Assembly (NCBI RefSeq): GCF_964199755.1
Contig: NC_133901.1
Location: 8,719,016-8,783,015 of the forward strand
Length of the DNA stretch: 64,000 nt
Source of the DNA: Larus michahellis
Lineage: Eukaryota; Chordata; Aves; Charadriiformes; Laridae
Direction: 5' to 3'
The position numbers and the translations under genes are program-made. Position 1 is the stretch's first letter; each line of letters starts with the position of its first letter. Shown piece after piece: positions 1 to 13,400 of this stretch. The notes below the pieces were generated by a model, which saw only the letters and a program-made list of their open reading frames with translations, ran no database searches and was not told the origin of the DNA.

Positions 1-3000
1 TAGAGGATGCACTTTCAGCTTTTAAGGGACACAAAAAATCAGGGTTTAAAATAAACCTATTTTCTAAATTATGTGGAAGCAGAAAATGCCTGTGTTTGTA
101 CATATTTAGGAGCATCCTCCCAGCCCTGACCTGGACCTGTTCAGCATTTGAGCTTTTATTTTCCCAAGTCAAGAAGCTTCTTCGTAAATTCAGAGTCACG
201 TTTGCTCAACAGCAAATTATAGCAACATAATCTCTACAGCAACTTAGGAAATTGCCATGGAAATTCCTTCTTGTCCTGGTTTTGTGATACAGGTTCTCTG
301 TCCTCGTCGTACTGACCCTCAGGTCTCGGTTACTCACAACCTCTTTGTTGCACTCGGGAGAAAGGAAACAACCATATCACTGACAGTGATGCTGACAGAG
401 GAGGCAGGAAAAGGAGGAGAACATAAGAGGGGAAAGGAAGTACCTAGAAAGTTACCAATGGGGTCAAAGCCTCATGGCTCAGGTTTGCAGGCTTTCCAGC
501 ACGAGTGACAAAGAACCAGATCTACAAGCTCTTACTTCTCTTTAACCTCTTACCTTTTTTTAAGCTCATAGATCTCATTTAAGCCTCTGAACTCCCACAA
601 AACCTAAAGCACCAAAACCACGAGCATGAAACCTCTGCGCAGGGTGGTTTTAACTCCTTTCCTCGAACAGGGACAGCTGCAGCACATGAGTGCACTATTG
701 TCGTGAGTGGGAGAAGCTGGCCCCTCACAGTCCTCGCCTCCTCCCTCCCCACCCTCTGTTACGCACCCTGCACCAAAGCTTTTCTCACCAGCAATCCCCG
801 CTTCACCTCGCTGCTTGCCTTTCTGTGGCCTGCGCTTCCTCTGCTCCCATGACGTCCTCAGCCGCTTGTCCTACCTCCAGAGCCCTGCTGAGAGAAACGG
901 AGTGCGTGAAGGGAACTGGTAGCATCAGGAAACAATTGGCGCTGCTCAGACCTCCATGTGTCAGCTAAGGAGAATCGCGCTTTGTATTTCATTTTAAAAG
1001 TAATGTCGGAGCTGTCATCGCAGGGAGGATAAATGAGAAAAGACTGGATCTTAGTTTCTTCCAGCTAAAGAGAAAATTTTAGAGACAAACATGGCAAGTG
1101 TTCCAATAAGGAAAAAATTAGCTTGCTCCCTCTGCAAAATTTTATAAACACTTCCGCAAAAAAATATTACAAAAATGCCATTACCCTGTAATAAGCAGCT
1201 GTGGGATACCAGATATGACGTTAAGTAAAGCAGTGCATTGTAAAACTGGCAGAGATGTCAAAATAATCTAAAGTTAACCTTTCTATATGAGATATAACTC
1301 AGGTGCGGATGAGAAGTTTGCCCCCTAAATTAGATAAAAGAAACTTAATTTGCTGCATAAGTTATTGACAGTGTCAATTAAGACTGAAGGCAAAAAACCC
1401 CAAACTGCATTGCTGCACATTTTCTCTTGGGTGCTGAACTTACTGAAATTGTCTGAATTTAATAAAACTTTACCGTCTTCTAGTATGATTGGTGTCAGAA
1501 AACAAATTATTTTATTTTCCTAAGTCCTGGAGGAAACTGCCACACAGGTTACAGAGACTCTCTGGAGACAAAGACAGAAAGCTAAATAACGGCAAAGAAA
1601 GAGATGGGAAAAGAACATGTTTGTAATTCTGTCTAGAACCATCAAGTATTACAGAAAAACAATCATTAGGCTGGGGTAGGAGCACAGGCGCTGTCAAAGG
1701 ACACTGGGCTAGATGAGCTTTTGGCCTGACCTGATGTGGCTGTCTTTGTCTTACATTTTCACCCAAAACATGGCCCATTTCTCTTGAGGTACTTCAGACT
1801 TGGTTACAAAGAATTTGTAACAAAGAATTTGTTAACAAGCAACAAAAAGGAATAAAGGAAGCTGCAGAAGGGACAAAACAGAAACAGCTCGGGGTTTCTG
1901 GGAAGGTAAGAAAAAAAGGGAGTAACTACATTTGCATCAGCTACCCTAGCAGAAAGAAAGAAAACAGCGTGCAAGAGAATGTGATGATATGAACTATTAT
2001 TTATTGAAAGTATTTCAGGAAGGAAAATCATAATCACCAACAAAGTCAGGGCAATTAAATTAGTTGGGTAACACAGAAAATGGCATAATAAAGAATGTTA
2101 TTATGCCTTTATTGTAATAATTCCTTCAGCCTCAAAAATACTGAATTTCAAGTTCTGTGAAAAAGCATTAAAGTAACACAGGCAACTTAACGCTCCATGA
2201 GAAGCAGTTTGAATCTTTAACACAGAGTTCTGATTTACCTCTTTGACGTCCCAGCCCAGAAGCATGCCCCAATACACATGCAGAAACATAAAAATAGATT
2301 CCCAGCTGCGCATACTAATACCCATCTGCTCGGATGGTAATAGAATTGATCATTAAAAAAAACTCAGCATTTTTAACCCAGGAAGTATTGCAGTCTTTTA
2401 CGTTATACCACATTCAGTCTTTCCAAAAGAGATGCTTCCAGGCATAGCAAGGCAGCAATCCCACTTGCGTTCTAAAAATCATCTTAAGGGAATCTGGCTG
2501 CTGGGCTGCTGTCTCAGTTCAGTTTCTTCACGCTACGAGAGATACGACCATACTGGTTCCAAAAAATTTCACTTGGTGAGATTTATTTCAGGGAGGAATG
2601 CTTCCTTCTGCTTCTTGTGCACAATTTTTGGAATATTTCAGCTCCATCTCAGGGAAAGTGAGTCTCTCTCCAAGCAAGCCTGTTTAGTTTTGGGAAGTGT
2701 CGAGTTGTCAGCATTGTAACGCTAAGAAAGAGATAAATGGAGGTTTTTTCCACATAATTACCTGTGTTTGTTCTGACACATGTTATTATAATTGCAAATC
2801 TGTCTCAGAGCGACAGTCTCTCGCCTCACATGGACACCTCTCCTGGCCGAGGGGGCTGGGGGTTGTCTGAGGGGTGCTGGGGGCCTCCGGCTAGTTCTTG
2901 GAACTAGGGGGTATTTTTGGAATATGGACTAGTTTGCCCTTATGGTAGGGCAGTAATCCTATTTCTGGTAAGATCTAAAATTCTGAGAAAGCTAAAGTGA

Positions 3001-3574
3001 CTGAAGCCTGAGTGATGCTTTTAAATCCAGGAAATTTAAGAGACGTCTGATAAGGGATAAAAAACTTCTACGATTAATAAGGGCATAAGGACTCAAAATG
3101 AATTCATCTGAAAAATGATCAAGATGAAACAGTCTTCTCATATAACTATACTATTTTTACAACAGCCTTAATTCCTTATTCACCAGAAACTGTTCTGGAG
3201 TTAAATACCCACCTCGCTCTTGGCAAATAAGAATACATTAGCCTTTGGAATTAACCTTGGATGAATTTAACACTGGAGAGTTGTAACTTTAACTATATGA
3301 CACACATTGAGCATCTGTTTGGTAGCTGGATTAGAGTGATCAGTTTCCAGCGGGTGAGGGAGTTTCTCATGCGTCTGTTTCTCTTGGGGAAGATCCTATA
3401 GTTAGGAAGTTACACAGCTATTCATGTGAGGCTTCAATGCCTGAAAAAGAGCAAAAAAAAAAAGAAAATATTACAGACCTGTCTACGTCAGGCTATGAAG
3501 ATGAATGGTGAATTGTAATAAAATGTTTTCTTTTTTTCTTGCTTTTTGGTTTTGCCGGGAATTTTTCATTTCAG
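1..3574. other. Intergenic DNA left of RARRES1, no gene seen
   Basis: AT-rich single-copy-looking sequence. The short reading frames here have no recognisable family, splice context or codon bias. The only element I can name is an old CR1-like scrap near 1.66-1.77 kb. In mammals MFSD1 lies beyond RARRES1 on the other strand; no MFSD1 exon is visible here. Confidence 0.5.
1655..1768 (+). mobile_element. Old CR1/L3-like LINE 3' fragment
   Basis: The text GACACTGGGCTAGATGAGC followed by CTTTTGGCCTGACC and GTGGCTGTC resembles the 3' end of old CR1-type LINEs of reptiles and birds. It is short and diverged, and there is no clean terminal repeat, so the assignment is tentative. Confidence 0.45.
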
Positions 3575-3960
3575 CCTCCCTGGCTCCCCTCAGAACTCCT
3601 CCCGCCCAACATCCAGCCCCCCAGCTCCCCCTCAGACAACCCCTGGCCCCCGTCAAGCCCTCGCGGCTCCCCTCAGACCCCGCCGCCCCTCTACAGCCCT
3701 CTAGCTCCCCTCAGACCCCCCTCGGCCCCCCTCCCCACCTGCCCTCAGACGCCCGCCGCCCCCCTCAAGCCCTCTGGCTCCCCTTAGAACCTCACGGCAC
3801 CCGCCAAGCACCCCAGCTTCTCTCAGACAATCCCCGGCCCCCCTCAGACTCCCCCGGTCCCACTCAAGCTCCCCCCGGCTCCCCTCACACCTCTCCGGCC
3901 CCCCTCAAGCCCTCTGGCTCCCCCCCCCCTCAACTCCACTCAGACCCCCCGGCCCGGCTG
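3575..3960 (+). repeat. Degenerate C-rich minisatellite upstream of RARRES1
   Basis: About 380 bp of imperfect repeats, with units of roughly 25-35 bp built from GCTCCCCTCAGAC, GCCCCCCTCAAGCCCTCTGG and variants. The + strand is very C-rich and G-poor. It ends at the edge of the RARRES1 CpG island. The long reading frames across it are repeat translations, not genes. Confidence 0.8.
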
Positions 3961-4460
3961 AGGCAGGTGGGAGGGCTGAGGGGAAGGGGAGTAGCCGAAG
4001 CGACAGGAGTTTCCCCGGGCGCTTCCCGGCACTGACAGCGGGCGGAGGGAGGGCGGGAGGTAGCGGGCCGGGCCCCCCGCTATTAGTACCGGCCCTCGGC
4101 GGAGCCCGCCTCAGTGTGGAGCCGTCTCGATCACCCGCCGTCTCTCAGCACCATGCAGGGGCTCCGCGCCGCGCCGCCCGCCGCCTTCCTCCTCCTCCTC
4201 CTGCGCCCGCTGCTGCTGGCGGCCGCGGCGCCCGGCGCCGAGCGGGAGCTGAACCCCAGCAGCCGCCTGGCCGCGGGGGCGGCGCGGGTGGCCCTGCACT
4301 ACCTCAACTTCCAGGCGGCCTCCCCCGGCGCGCTGCTGGCGCTGGGGCAGGTCCGCAAGGCCACGCTGAAGGTAGGGGGAAGGCGGAGGGGGCGGCTGCG
4401 GCTCCGGAGGGGCGCGGTGCGGGAAGGGGGCTTTCCCGGGCGGGCAGGCGGGGTCTTTAA
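3950..4460 (+). promoter_or_regulatory. RARRES1: RARRES1 CpG-island promoter
   Basis: Dense CpG, GGGCGG-type Sp1 boxes near 4050 and no TATA box at a sensible distance; covers the presumed start site, 5' UTR and exon 1. I could not point to a clear retinoic-acid response element by eye, although the human gene is retinoid-induced. Confidence 0.7.
4153..4371 (+). CDS. RARRES1: RARRES1 coding exon 1
   Basis: Codes residues 1-73: the start Met, the Leu/Ala hydrophobic anchor and the first latexin-like helix (ALHYLNFQAASPGALLAL). Ends in CTGAAG before donor GTAGGG, phase 0. Lies in a CpG island. Confidence 0.93.
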
Positions 4461-7400
4461 AGTGACACTGGAAAAAGTACAATTAATAATAATTCTTATA
4501 ATGGAAGAACAGGGCGGTGGTGCGGAGCTGAGCCGCCCTGAGGGTAGCGGGCACGTACCCGCGTTCCTCAGGGTGCTGCTGTCTGGCTGCCCCTTCTCTC
4601 AGGGACTCGGGGCACCAGGTCCCTTCAGGGCATCGCTGTCCCACCACCTCCTTCCCTCAGGGGGCTCAGGGCACGGGGTCCCCTCAGAGCATTGTTGTCC
4701 CACCAACCCTTCCCTCAGGGGGCTCAGGGTATTGCTGTCGCACTCCCCCTTCCCTTGGGGGGCTCAGGGGAACAGGTCCCCATCAGGGGGAAGTGAGGAT
4801 CGACCTCAAAAGGTCATTAACTTACTAATGATTTAAATATGCCCCAAATCCAAGGTCAGTGCCCTGTATGTTGGTCGAGGTTGCTCTGAGTGCCCCAACC
4901 TGGAATCAAAAGCAACATAGCTTCCCACAGATGAGGGGAAGAGGAAACTGAGGCACATGGCGGGCACATGATGGAAAGGAAAGTTTGATAAGTAAACATT
5001 GTCAGCAGAATCGCTTCTGGAGGGAGCATTGACTTTGTGTGAGTAGGGATGGAAAGGACTTTGGCTTTCTGTATCTGGAGATCAAGATCTCAACTAAAGA
5101 TGATGCAGTTTCCATCAGAAAATATGCCTTTATCTTCCAAAAAACATGTCAAATTGAGGTAAGAGAAAGGGGCGAGAGTCCTAGATCCAGGGGCAGAGCT
5201 TTCAGGTCATGGAGAGTTTGTCAGGAGATGTCCAGGGCATGCCCAGTGTACCCCGACGGGGGTTCTTTTCCTTTGGCCACAGGTTGGTTTGGGTTTTTTA
5301 CAGCTTACTCAGTTTCTGAAAGTAAGAGAACAGGCAAAAACTTTTGAGGAACATTTGTTCAAGGCTGCAGATCCTGGAAGGAAAGCACCACCTTCCTGCA
5401 GAGCTGAGGAGGGTCTAAGCTATCACAGTGGATGGGATTTAAAGCTAGCACTCTCATCCTAGTCTTTACCTCCAGGCTACTGCTGGGCAGCTCCCTAAAG
5501 CGAGGGCCGGTTGGTTTTGATTTCCAGTCTGAAGTGCCAAATGCAGCACTGGATTCCACTGGATCCTTTTCATGGCTCTGGCATCTGAAAAAGAGATCTC
5601 ATAACATTTATTCTTCAGCATCTGCACAGCTTGTTCAATCCAGGTCCTCACTCCTAAAATTGAGAATAATATTCTGTAGTGTAAAATCTCCCCTTTCAAG
5701 AAAGACATTCCAAGCCAGCCTAAAGTGCTTAGGATGTACTATTGAACTTACAACATTGAACTTGAGCCTTAATAACATATATCCTAGTTGACAGTGCTTC
5801 CAAAACAATTTGAAGCCTGTTTGAATTGCACACAATACTTAACAGACCAGAATAATTTCTATTTAAGTTTGACAAAACACAAACTACTGCATAACGATTT
5901 GGAATTTGTGTATTACTTTGTGTAATGCAAGACTGAAAGATAGCATTGGTGATGGTCCTTATCTGGGAATGCAAACACGATGTCCTGCTATAGATTTGTC
6001 CGAGACCACAGCCTTTAGGTAACTCTCTGTTCTCATCATCATTCCCAAACACCTCAGTAAACAAAGAGTGTAATCAGTGCCGAGGATGGATGTGCTAGTG
6101 TGACACTTCATTCTTCCTACTATGATATTTGATACTTCTCTTGAAACTTACAAGTGCTCTTTTTGTATTTACTGGGTAGTGCACATATATTTACACATAC
6201 AAATGCTTGTGCCTCTTTTAAGAACTACATCATGGCCTCTGGGAGTAGTGTGCAGTTCTGGAAGCGGTGCACTGGTCTTTTGTAGAGAGACGAATCAGAA
6301 GTAAGAGGTCAGTGCAGATTCTCTTTCCAACCCCAGTGTAACTGAATATTTGCAAGGTGGTTCCGGTTGTGGGGAGGGGAAGGGATTTTTTCCACCCACT
6401 GTCAGCCACCTGCCTTTTAATATAGGAAAGAAAAGAATTGGTTCGTTATAGAGAAGTGAAATGCCTTATTTCCCCACAGTACTTGATGCCGTAGGAGCTT
6501 GCTGTAACCCCTTTCTGCAGTTTATTTCCCCTTTTTCTTTGCATGCTCTGTGAAAACAAGAGGAGAAATGGTCACTTCCTTCTTTCCTGTCCTCTACTGT
6601 AAAAAAATGAAAAGAATTTCCTGGAAGGAATGTGCTATATTATGTGAATGCAAGAGAAAGAAATGTTGGGGGGCTGGGGTTTTTTTGTTTGTTTCTTTGG
6701 GGTTTTTTGTTTTGGTTTTGTTTTTAAGTATTTTTTTCTTTTTAAAGAAGGATAGTTTCCTGTTGGTTAGTATATTAGTGGATCTAGTAAAGTAGGATAA
6801 TTTTATCATGGAATTTAATTATGAGCATTGTATTTTAAAACTAACATTATTAGCCCAGTAGCCAGTGAAACTGTGGTAATTAGAAGCAGGGCTGGAGACA
6901 ACCGCCAGTATGGTAACTCTGTTAGATGTGAAGGATTTTTCAAGTTCAGGTAAAATGAGACTTCAGTGCTTTTCTCTCCTAGCAACAAATCGCAGTGATA
7001 TGCCAAACATATAATAATTCCTACCTTGCCATTGGCTGCAGTTTGCTTTTGTTGTCCCTTCTCATTGATGTGGGTTTTTTCTTAACTTTAGTGTCTTCTA
7101 GGAAACAGCAGCAGGCATCTCACGGAATTGTTGACAGCTGCACTTTAAAATACATTTTTGAGGAGAGAAGCATTAGCGTGTGCCAGTTGAAGATCCTAGA
7201 ATTAAAGAGAGAAACTTTCAAAAAACTGTCGTAGCAGTATCCCATACCAAGCTGTCCTGGGAATTGTAACTGAGACGTAGGTAGGTGAACCAGGAGGTGA
7301 AGTGTAAAGGTCAAGCTAGGCAATCTCTTAACTAACCTGCAACATTTGCTTAAATTGGACTATAAAATACAATTTTACAGCTGGATATTTCTCCTCACAA

Positions 7401-10400
7401 GCTCATCTTGACACAGAACAGTGTAATATCAGGACTATGGTCCTAATGTTAGAAGTCAGTTAAAATATTTCTATTTGTTTCCAACAGTCAGGACCCTGTG
7501 TTACTGGGTGGAAAGTAAAATCAGCATCAGGATGGGTAAATTGTCTAGGGAAAGCTAGATACAGAGAGGTAGAGAAAATAGCCACCTCTGCTGGCTTTTC
7601 CCTCCTGCCTGGGGCAGTCTGAGAGCTCACCTGGATGCTTGTGGATCTCCAGAAGCCACAGGCCACTTAAGCGTGCTTGCAGGGACAGTGGCAGGGCTGC
7701 GAGGTGGAATCCTCCTAAGCAAGCCCCCGAAGCACACCCCTGTCACTCCTCTCTCAGCAGTGTCAGCTTCTCCATACTTAGTGATCAGGTCAGCCCTCTG
7801 ACCCAGCAACTGAAAACCGGTCCCAGGGAAGAAATGCTGGTGGGGAAACATGGAGGTGAAGAGCTGGAAACCTGCGGAAAGGGGTGAGAGAGGGATCACC
7901 CCTTTCCATGCCAGTGGGGAGTTAGAGCAGTGTAAACCAATTGTGAAACCACCTCCTTTGGGACCTGGAATGAACTGCTCTTAAATTGCTATTCTGGCCT
8001 TTATAGTACTAAAAATCTGTTGTGGAAGTTGCATTAATTTTGAGCCCGGAAATAAAACAATCCCGTGACCCAGATATTCAGTGGAAAAATGAATTACTCA
8101 CTTGTTTTCTTCTCTTTTGGACACTTTTATCTTTGGCTGCTTTCAGCCAGCCGTCATTGTGCGATGTCAAATATTCCTGAGCTCTTATTTAACTCATGCT
8201 TGTGATGGTTTACAGTGATGCATTTTAGGATGATAGTGGAAAATAATAGTGGAAATAAAAGCGATGCTTTTCTTAGAAACTAGAAATACTTTTGTAAAAA
8301 TATTATTTCATGCCAAATGTAACTTCTCGCTCTCCCTGGGAAGATCAAAGAAGGTCTCTGGTATGTGTACCAGAAAATACATATTGAATACGTATTTTAG
8401 CTGTGCAGCACCACTTGAAAGCTTTCTAGGAGACTAGTACTGCTACTTGTAAATGAAGAGAGAGTATCTACTTCAAAAACCACTTAAGCACAGAATTATG
8501 TATTCTTTTTAAAGTGAGTATTTACCAATTCATTACTCATGAAGTTTTTCTATATCCTTCTATTGAGAAGAACTGAAGACTGAGTAATAAGTATGTAAGA
8601 AGCCCCAACTGACTTTGTTTTCTTCATTAATGCTTAATATCATGCAAATGCAATGAACCTGTTGAGATATTTTGTCAGAATCTGATTGCAAACTATTCTC
8701 AAAGTTACCACAGCTATAAAAATGATTTTTTTTCTTCAGCAGAGAGAACAGGTGACACGAACGCAAGAACAAATAATACTGGAAGAAAAGTTGAACAAAT
8801 TTTAAATGACTGAATATGCTGGACAGAAAAGATCTGGTTTAACTATAAAAGAGCTTCTGTTACAGTCTTTAAGACCCTGATGTTGTAACTGGGAGTGTGC
8901 AGTCAGGCTGCTGTACTGTGCCCATTGAGGAAAAGGTTCAGGAAGAAAGCCCATCCACCATCATCCGTTAAATCGCAGCTAAGTTTCTCTGGCTTCAGAA
9001 GTGTAGTTTAGCTGACTTTATTTCAGGTTCTCTCATCTGCGGTACAGATGACAAGAAAAGAAATAAGCCTAGGTCACTGTGCTTAAAAAAATACCCATAC
9101 TTGATCAAATGAATAGTGTCAGAAACAACAGAGATAACACCTCTTGGGTAGCCTTACAGGAATTAGAAACTTAGACTTAACTGCAGTGATTATGATGAGA
9201 AATTGGACCCTTCTTTCAGCTCCACAAATTATTGATTCTTTTGTAAACCTGCCTTTCAGAAAGCTAGTTTTTACCATTTTGCTGTACAGAGCGTCTGTTC
9301 ATGTCTAATCTCCTGTCATTTTTAAGGACAAGATTTTAGCTAATATGCAAAATGGGGGCAGGAGAGAAGGGGAGAACGAGGAGGTAGAGAAGAGGCTATC
9401 AAAGTCTGAACTCATCCTCTCTCCATTCCCTTCTTGGTGTCAGCTGGGTCCAGCTCCAGACTTGCCTCATTGCAAAGCTTCAAGAGGGGAGTTCATGGAA
9501 GCAGAGCAAGCGACTAAACCAATTTGCCCTCTTATCTGCAGTGTATAACTCTGTGTATGTACTAAAGGCAGGTGCTGGGCTGATGGCCTTGCCCTTGGAA
9601 TGAAACTTTGCTATTAATGGCTTCCTGGAAGAAAGTATGATGGGAACACAAAGGCCCAAGTTTAGATAAATAAAACGTGTGCACGTTTGCTTTGGGTTCT
9701 GATCTTCAAAATTGTGCAAACAACCACAGTTCCCCTCCTGTTTATCTGAAAAGTATTGTATTTAAAAACAAACAAGACTAACAAATCAGTGCTGTTGCTG
9801 GAATACAGTAATTTGACTTAAATATACACGTGAAAAGGCAGCTTGCATTCTCCAGTAAAATGCGTTTTCTACATACTATCTCACATATGCCCCTATGTAA
9901 CAATATATCCTACATCAGTAGCAAAGAGAAGCAAGAAAAGGTTTGAGAGAATGCCTTTTGTTAAACCAGGTAATATAAGCAAAAGGAACAAATTTTAAGA
10001 CAGAGAAATGACCTGGCTTGTATATAGAAAGCTTGTCTTATAAATCACAGTATAGTATACAAAAAGACTTATTTTCTTTAATTTATTTCTGGCTGATTTA
10101 ACCAAAGGAGAGGCTTGGAAATGTACCAAGCAGTGAAGAGACACAAAATGTCATTTTACAAGCAATTGGTTGAATAAATAGAACATTTTCCACACTATTT
10201 GTTACTTGGACTGCCCACTCAAAAATAAATATAGGCATTTCAAAAGTGAATATAGAAGTTGGTAGGCAAATAAGGGCCTGACTAATGAAGTAAAGAGCAG
10301 ATAATGCAAATACTTTTTATTAGACTCTGCGCTTACACTGTTCAATGAGACACTGATCCTGTTTTAGGTCAATTAGTATTTTTCATGACTGACACTAAGA

Positions 10401-13400
10401 GCTAGTTTCTGTTTCAGCATGCTTGGGGACAGGACAGTCTGGGATATCCCACACCAAAAATAATTTGTTAACTGAACTATTTCTGTTAGCAACAGGAAAA
10501 AAACCCCACAAATTCAAGAAAATGAGAGATTTCAAAGGTATACACTTCTAAGGCTTTTCTGATGTTTTGTGCTACAAGAGGTGCCACTGTCTGCTTCCCA
10601 TCAGCAAGGAGTATTCTTTTATTTTTCCTTAACAACTGGAATCTCAGATAGTTGATTGGGCAACTCGATGACTAGTATTTTCAGGGCAAAACAGAGCAGA
10701 TGGGTCAGAATCCTGCTTTGACATGCTGTGAGGAAAAATTAGTCTCTTTCCAGTCACAAGAGAAAAAAAAAAACTAGAAAGTTTAGCATCCCTAAGATTA
10801 AATTAGCCTGTGTGATTCCTGTTCAGCTGTGAATCAGTGAGCAAGATTTGATTCATTTATTCAAAGTCACTCTGATAGCCTGTGCAAAAAATACCTCCTC
10901 AGAAGCTCAACACTGATTCATAATTTTATTATTTTAAAGTTACTCAGTATCAATCTGTCCTGTGAAGGACTCTGAGCTGCATTTTTCTTCTTGCGTATGT
11001 CTGTGAGGAAAGGCTTTAAAACATCCCTTAATATAAAGGTTATTTATTGTTGTTGTTAAGAGTCCTTGTGTTTGCTGCTAGGGTCATCTCAGTGCCTCTC
11101 TTCTGACCAACTTCCTGATGCTACAAGGCCATGAGGGAGCCATGGCACCCTCGTTTTCCTCCTCAGCACTCAAGTTACAGTCCGTAAGGCTATAGTTACA
11201 CTGATGGCTGAATCCTTCTCTCTTCCAGAGCATCCCAGACTCTGGTCACAAGTATTACCTGCAGTTCACTACCGAAGACTACAAAAGCGGGGTGAGTTTA
11301 TGGTCCTCCATGTTTCTTCTGACAGTGTGCATTAAATGAACTTCAACATCTACAAAACAGCGTACATTTAAGTGCTTTTGTAAAAGGATCTTTCACAATG
11401 GAAAGACTTACCTTTATGCTTCTACCTGCCTGTCCTGCATGGGACATGGCTTCCTCTTAGCATCACTCCAGTATCTCATCTAATTAGTCTTCTGCCTGCG
11501 TCGGGGATCCCAGTGGCCAGAGCACCGTAGCTACCTGCTTTGCTCACTGCCTGAAGAGATTGCCTCGTTTAAGTCACATCAGGCAACCAAATGCCCGAGT
11601 GAAACTTTGCGATCGTCCAAGCTCAGTGTCACAGCATGGTCCTCATTATGCAACTGTAGCTCCTGCTGTGTCCACACACCAAAACGAGAATAAAGAGTTG
11701 ACAGCTGTGTGTTCTTTTTAATTATAACCCCCCCATTCATTCTGTCAGACAGTTGTCATTAGCAATTTTACTGTAAGCATCTGCTTTTTCATTACACACA
11801 CATTTTATGAAATTCAGATTATTTTCAGAATTTAATATGAAACATAAGATTATTTTTATTTTAAGGATGAAGCGTCATACAATGAAATTCCCTGTTATCT
11901 ATTAATGTTATTTCTTAAGAACTCTCAAACATATTTCCAAGATTAATTAGTGCATTTCAGCTACACTTGTTGATTAAAAACTTCTGTTAAATCACGTTAG
12001 CCTTGTGGTTTTAAGATATTTACTTTTCTGGAAAAAAAATTATATCATCTAAAGACTATCTTGACCCCCATACAGCTTCAAACAAAGCATCTCATGAAGA
12101 CATACGTGTACTCCACATATATCTTCACATGTTAATACCATGAGCTTTTTAAAGAATGTGTTGCTGGTTAATAAAATCTCTATTAAAGATTACAGTTTTG
12201 AATCCTGCCTTTACAGGAAAATGCTGGGAGCTGCCTTGCTACAGTGTTGTATCCCAAGACAAAGTCTACGCCTGTTGTCACTATCAAGTGCATGCATACC
12301 AAAGACCAGAAGCAAATCGAGGAAGAGGACAACAGACTTTACCAAAAAATTAGGCACCAAACCAAGCCAATAATTGGAAACAATATTCCAGGTATATTCC
12401 TCCAAATAATCAATTATATTTCACTTTATCTCGAAGATTCTGGGCACTTTTAAGAATACAAACAAATGTACATGGATTTTAAAACAGAGACAAATGTATT
12501 TACAGTAGCATCCTAAAACCATAGAGCTAACCATCAAAACAATTCCACCTTGCCAGCAATTCCTGGGGAGAAAAAAAATCCTGCTGCGTTTAGTGACAAC
12601 AGTAGTCAACACAACGTTGTGAAGGTGTTTTGGATTTAAAAGCAAGCCTATGCAATTTTATATTCAAATAAAACGTCCTCAAGTAATAACAACTGCCTTA
12701 ACTCACACACCTTCCCCAGCTGTGGGTGGAAATTCACAAGGGATGACTAACAGAATTTTTTCCACCCTGGAAACAGAGTGCCCCAGTCCCTCTTTTCCTC
12801 CCGGCTAGGTAAGGACGTCCATTATCATGGATATTGGGTTTCTCACCTCCTTGTGGGGACCCAGCAAATACTGTCTCTTGGCAATTTCAGTTCTGTCATG
12901 CTTTCATGCTTTTACTGTGACTGCAGGTTTAGCATCACTCTCCTCCCTGTTCAAGACTAACACATCAGAGGGAAAAGTTGCTTCCCAGGAATAGTGCTAT
13001 GCCAGGCTGAAGTGCTCTGTGGTTTATCATTTTTCCACTGAACAGACAGAATTAATAATTTTTGTATTACTCCTTCTCCCTTGCAGACAGCTATGGCAAT
13101 ATTGAACCTGCCCTGGAGCCAGTGTGGGCTTTGGCTGTTGCTGGCAGCAGTTACATCATGTGGGAAAAGTCAACAGAGAACTTGGGTTACTTCATGGCAC
13201 AAGTCAAGTCTGTGAAGCAGTGGGTAAGTGAAGTGGAAATTACACGTCTGCGTTACAGAAGGTAACAGAGTCTACCAAGCAGCAGAGAATAAAATAACCA
13301 TCAACAGCTCACGCTGTCTGTAATGGCTGTGATTCTCCCAAAATCCCAGTGGCTTCTTCATACAAGTATCTCCACCTCTGGACAAGTATTTTGTCCAGGT

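Noticed and set aside
3505-4035. 176-codon Pro-rich frame upstream of RARRES1
   Set aside because: It is a translation of the C-rich minisatellite, and a second frame is also open over the same DNA.
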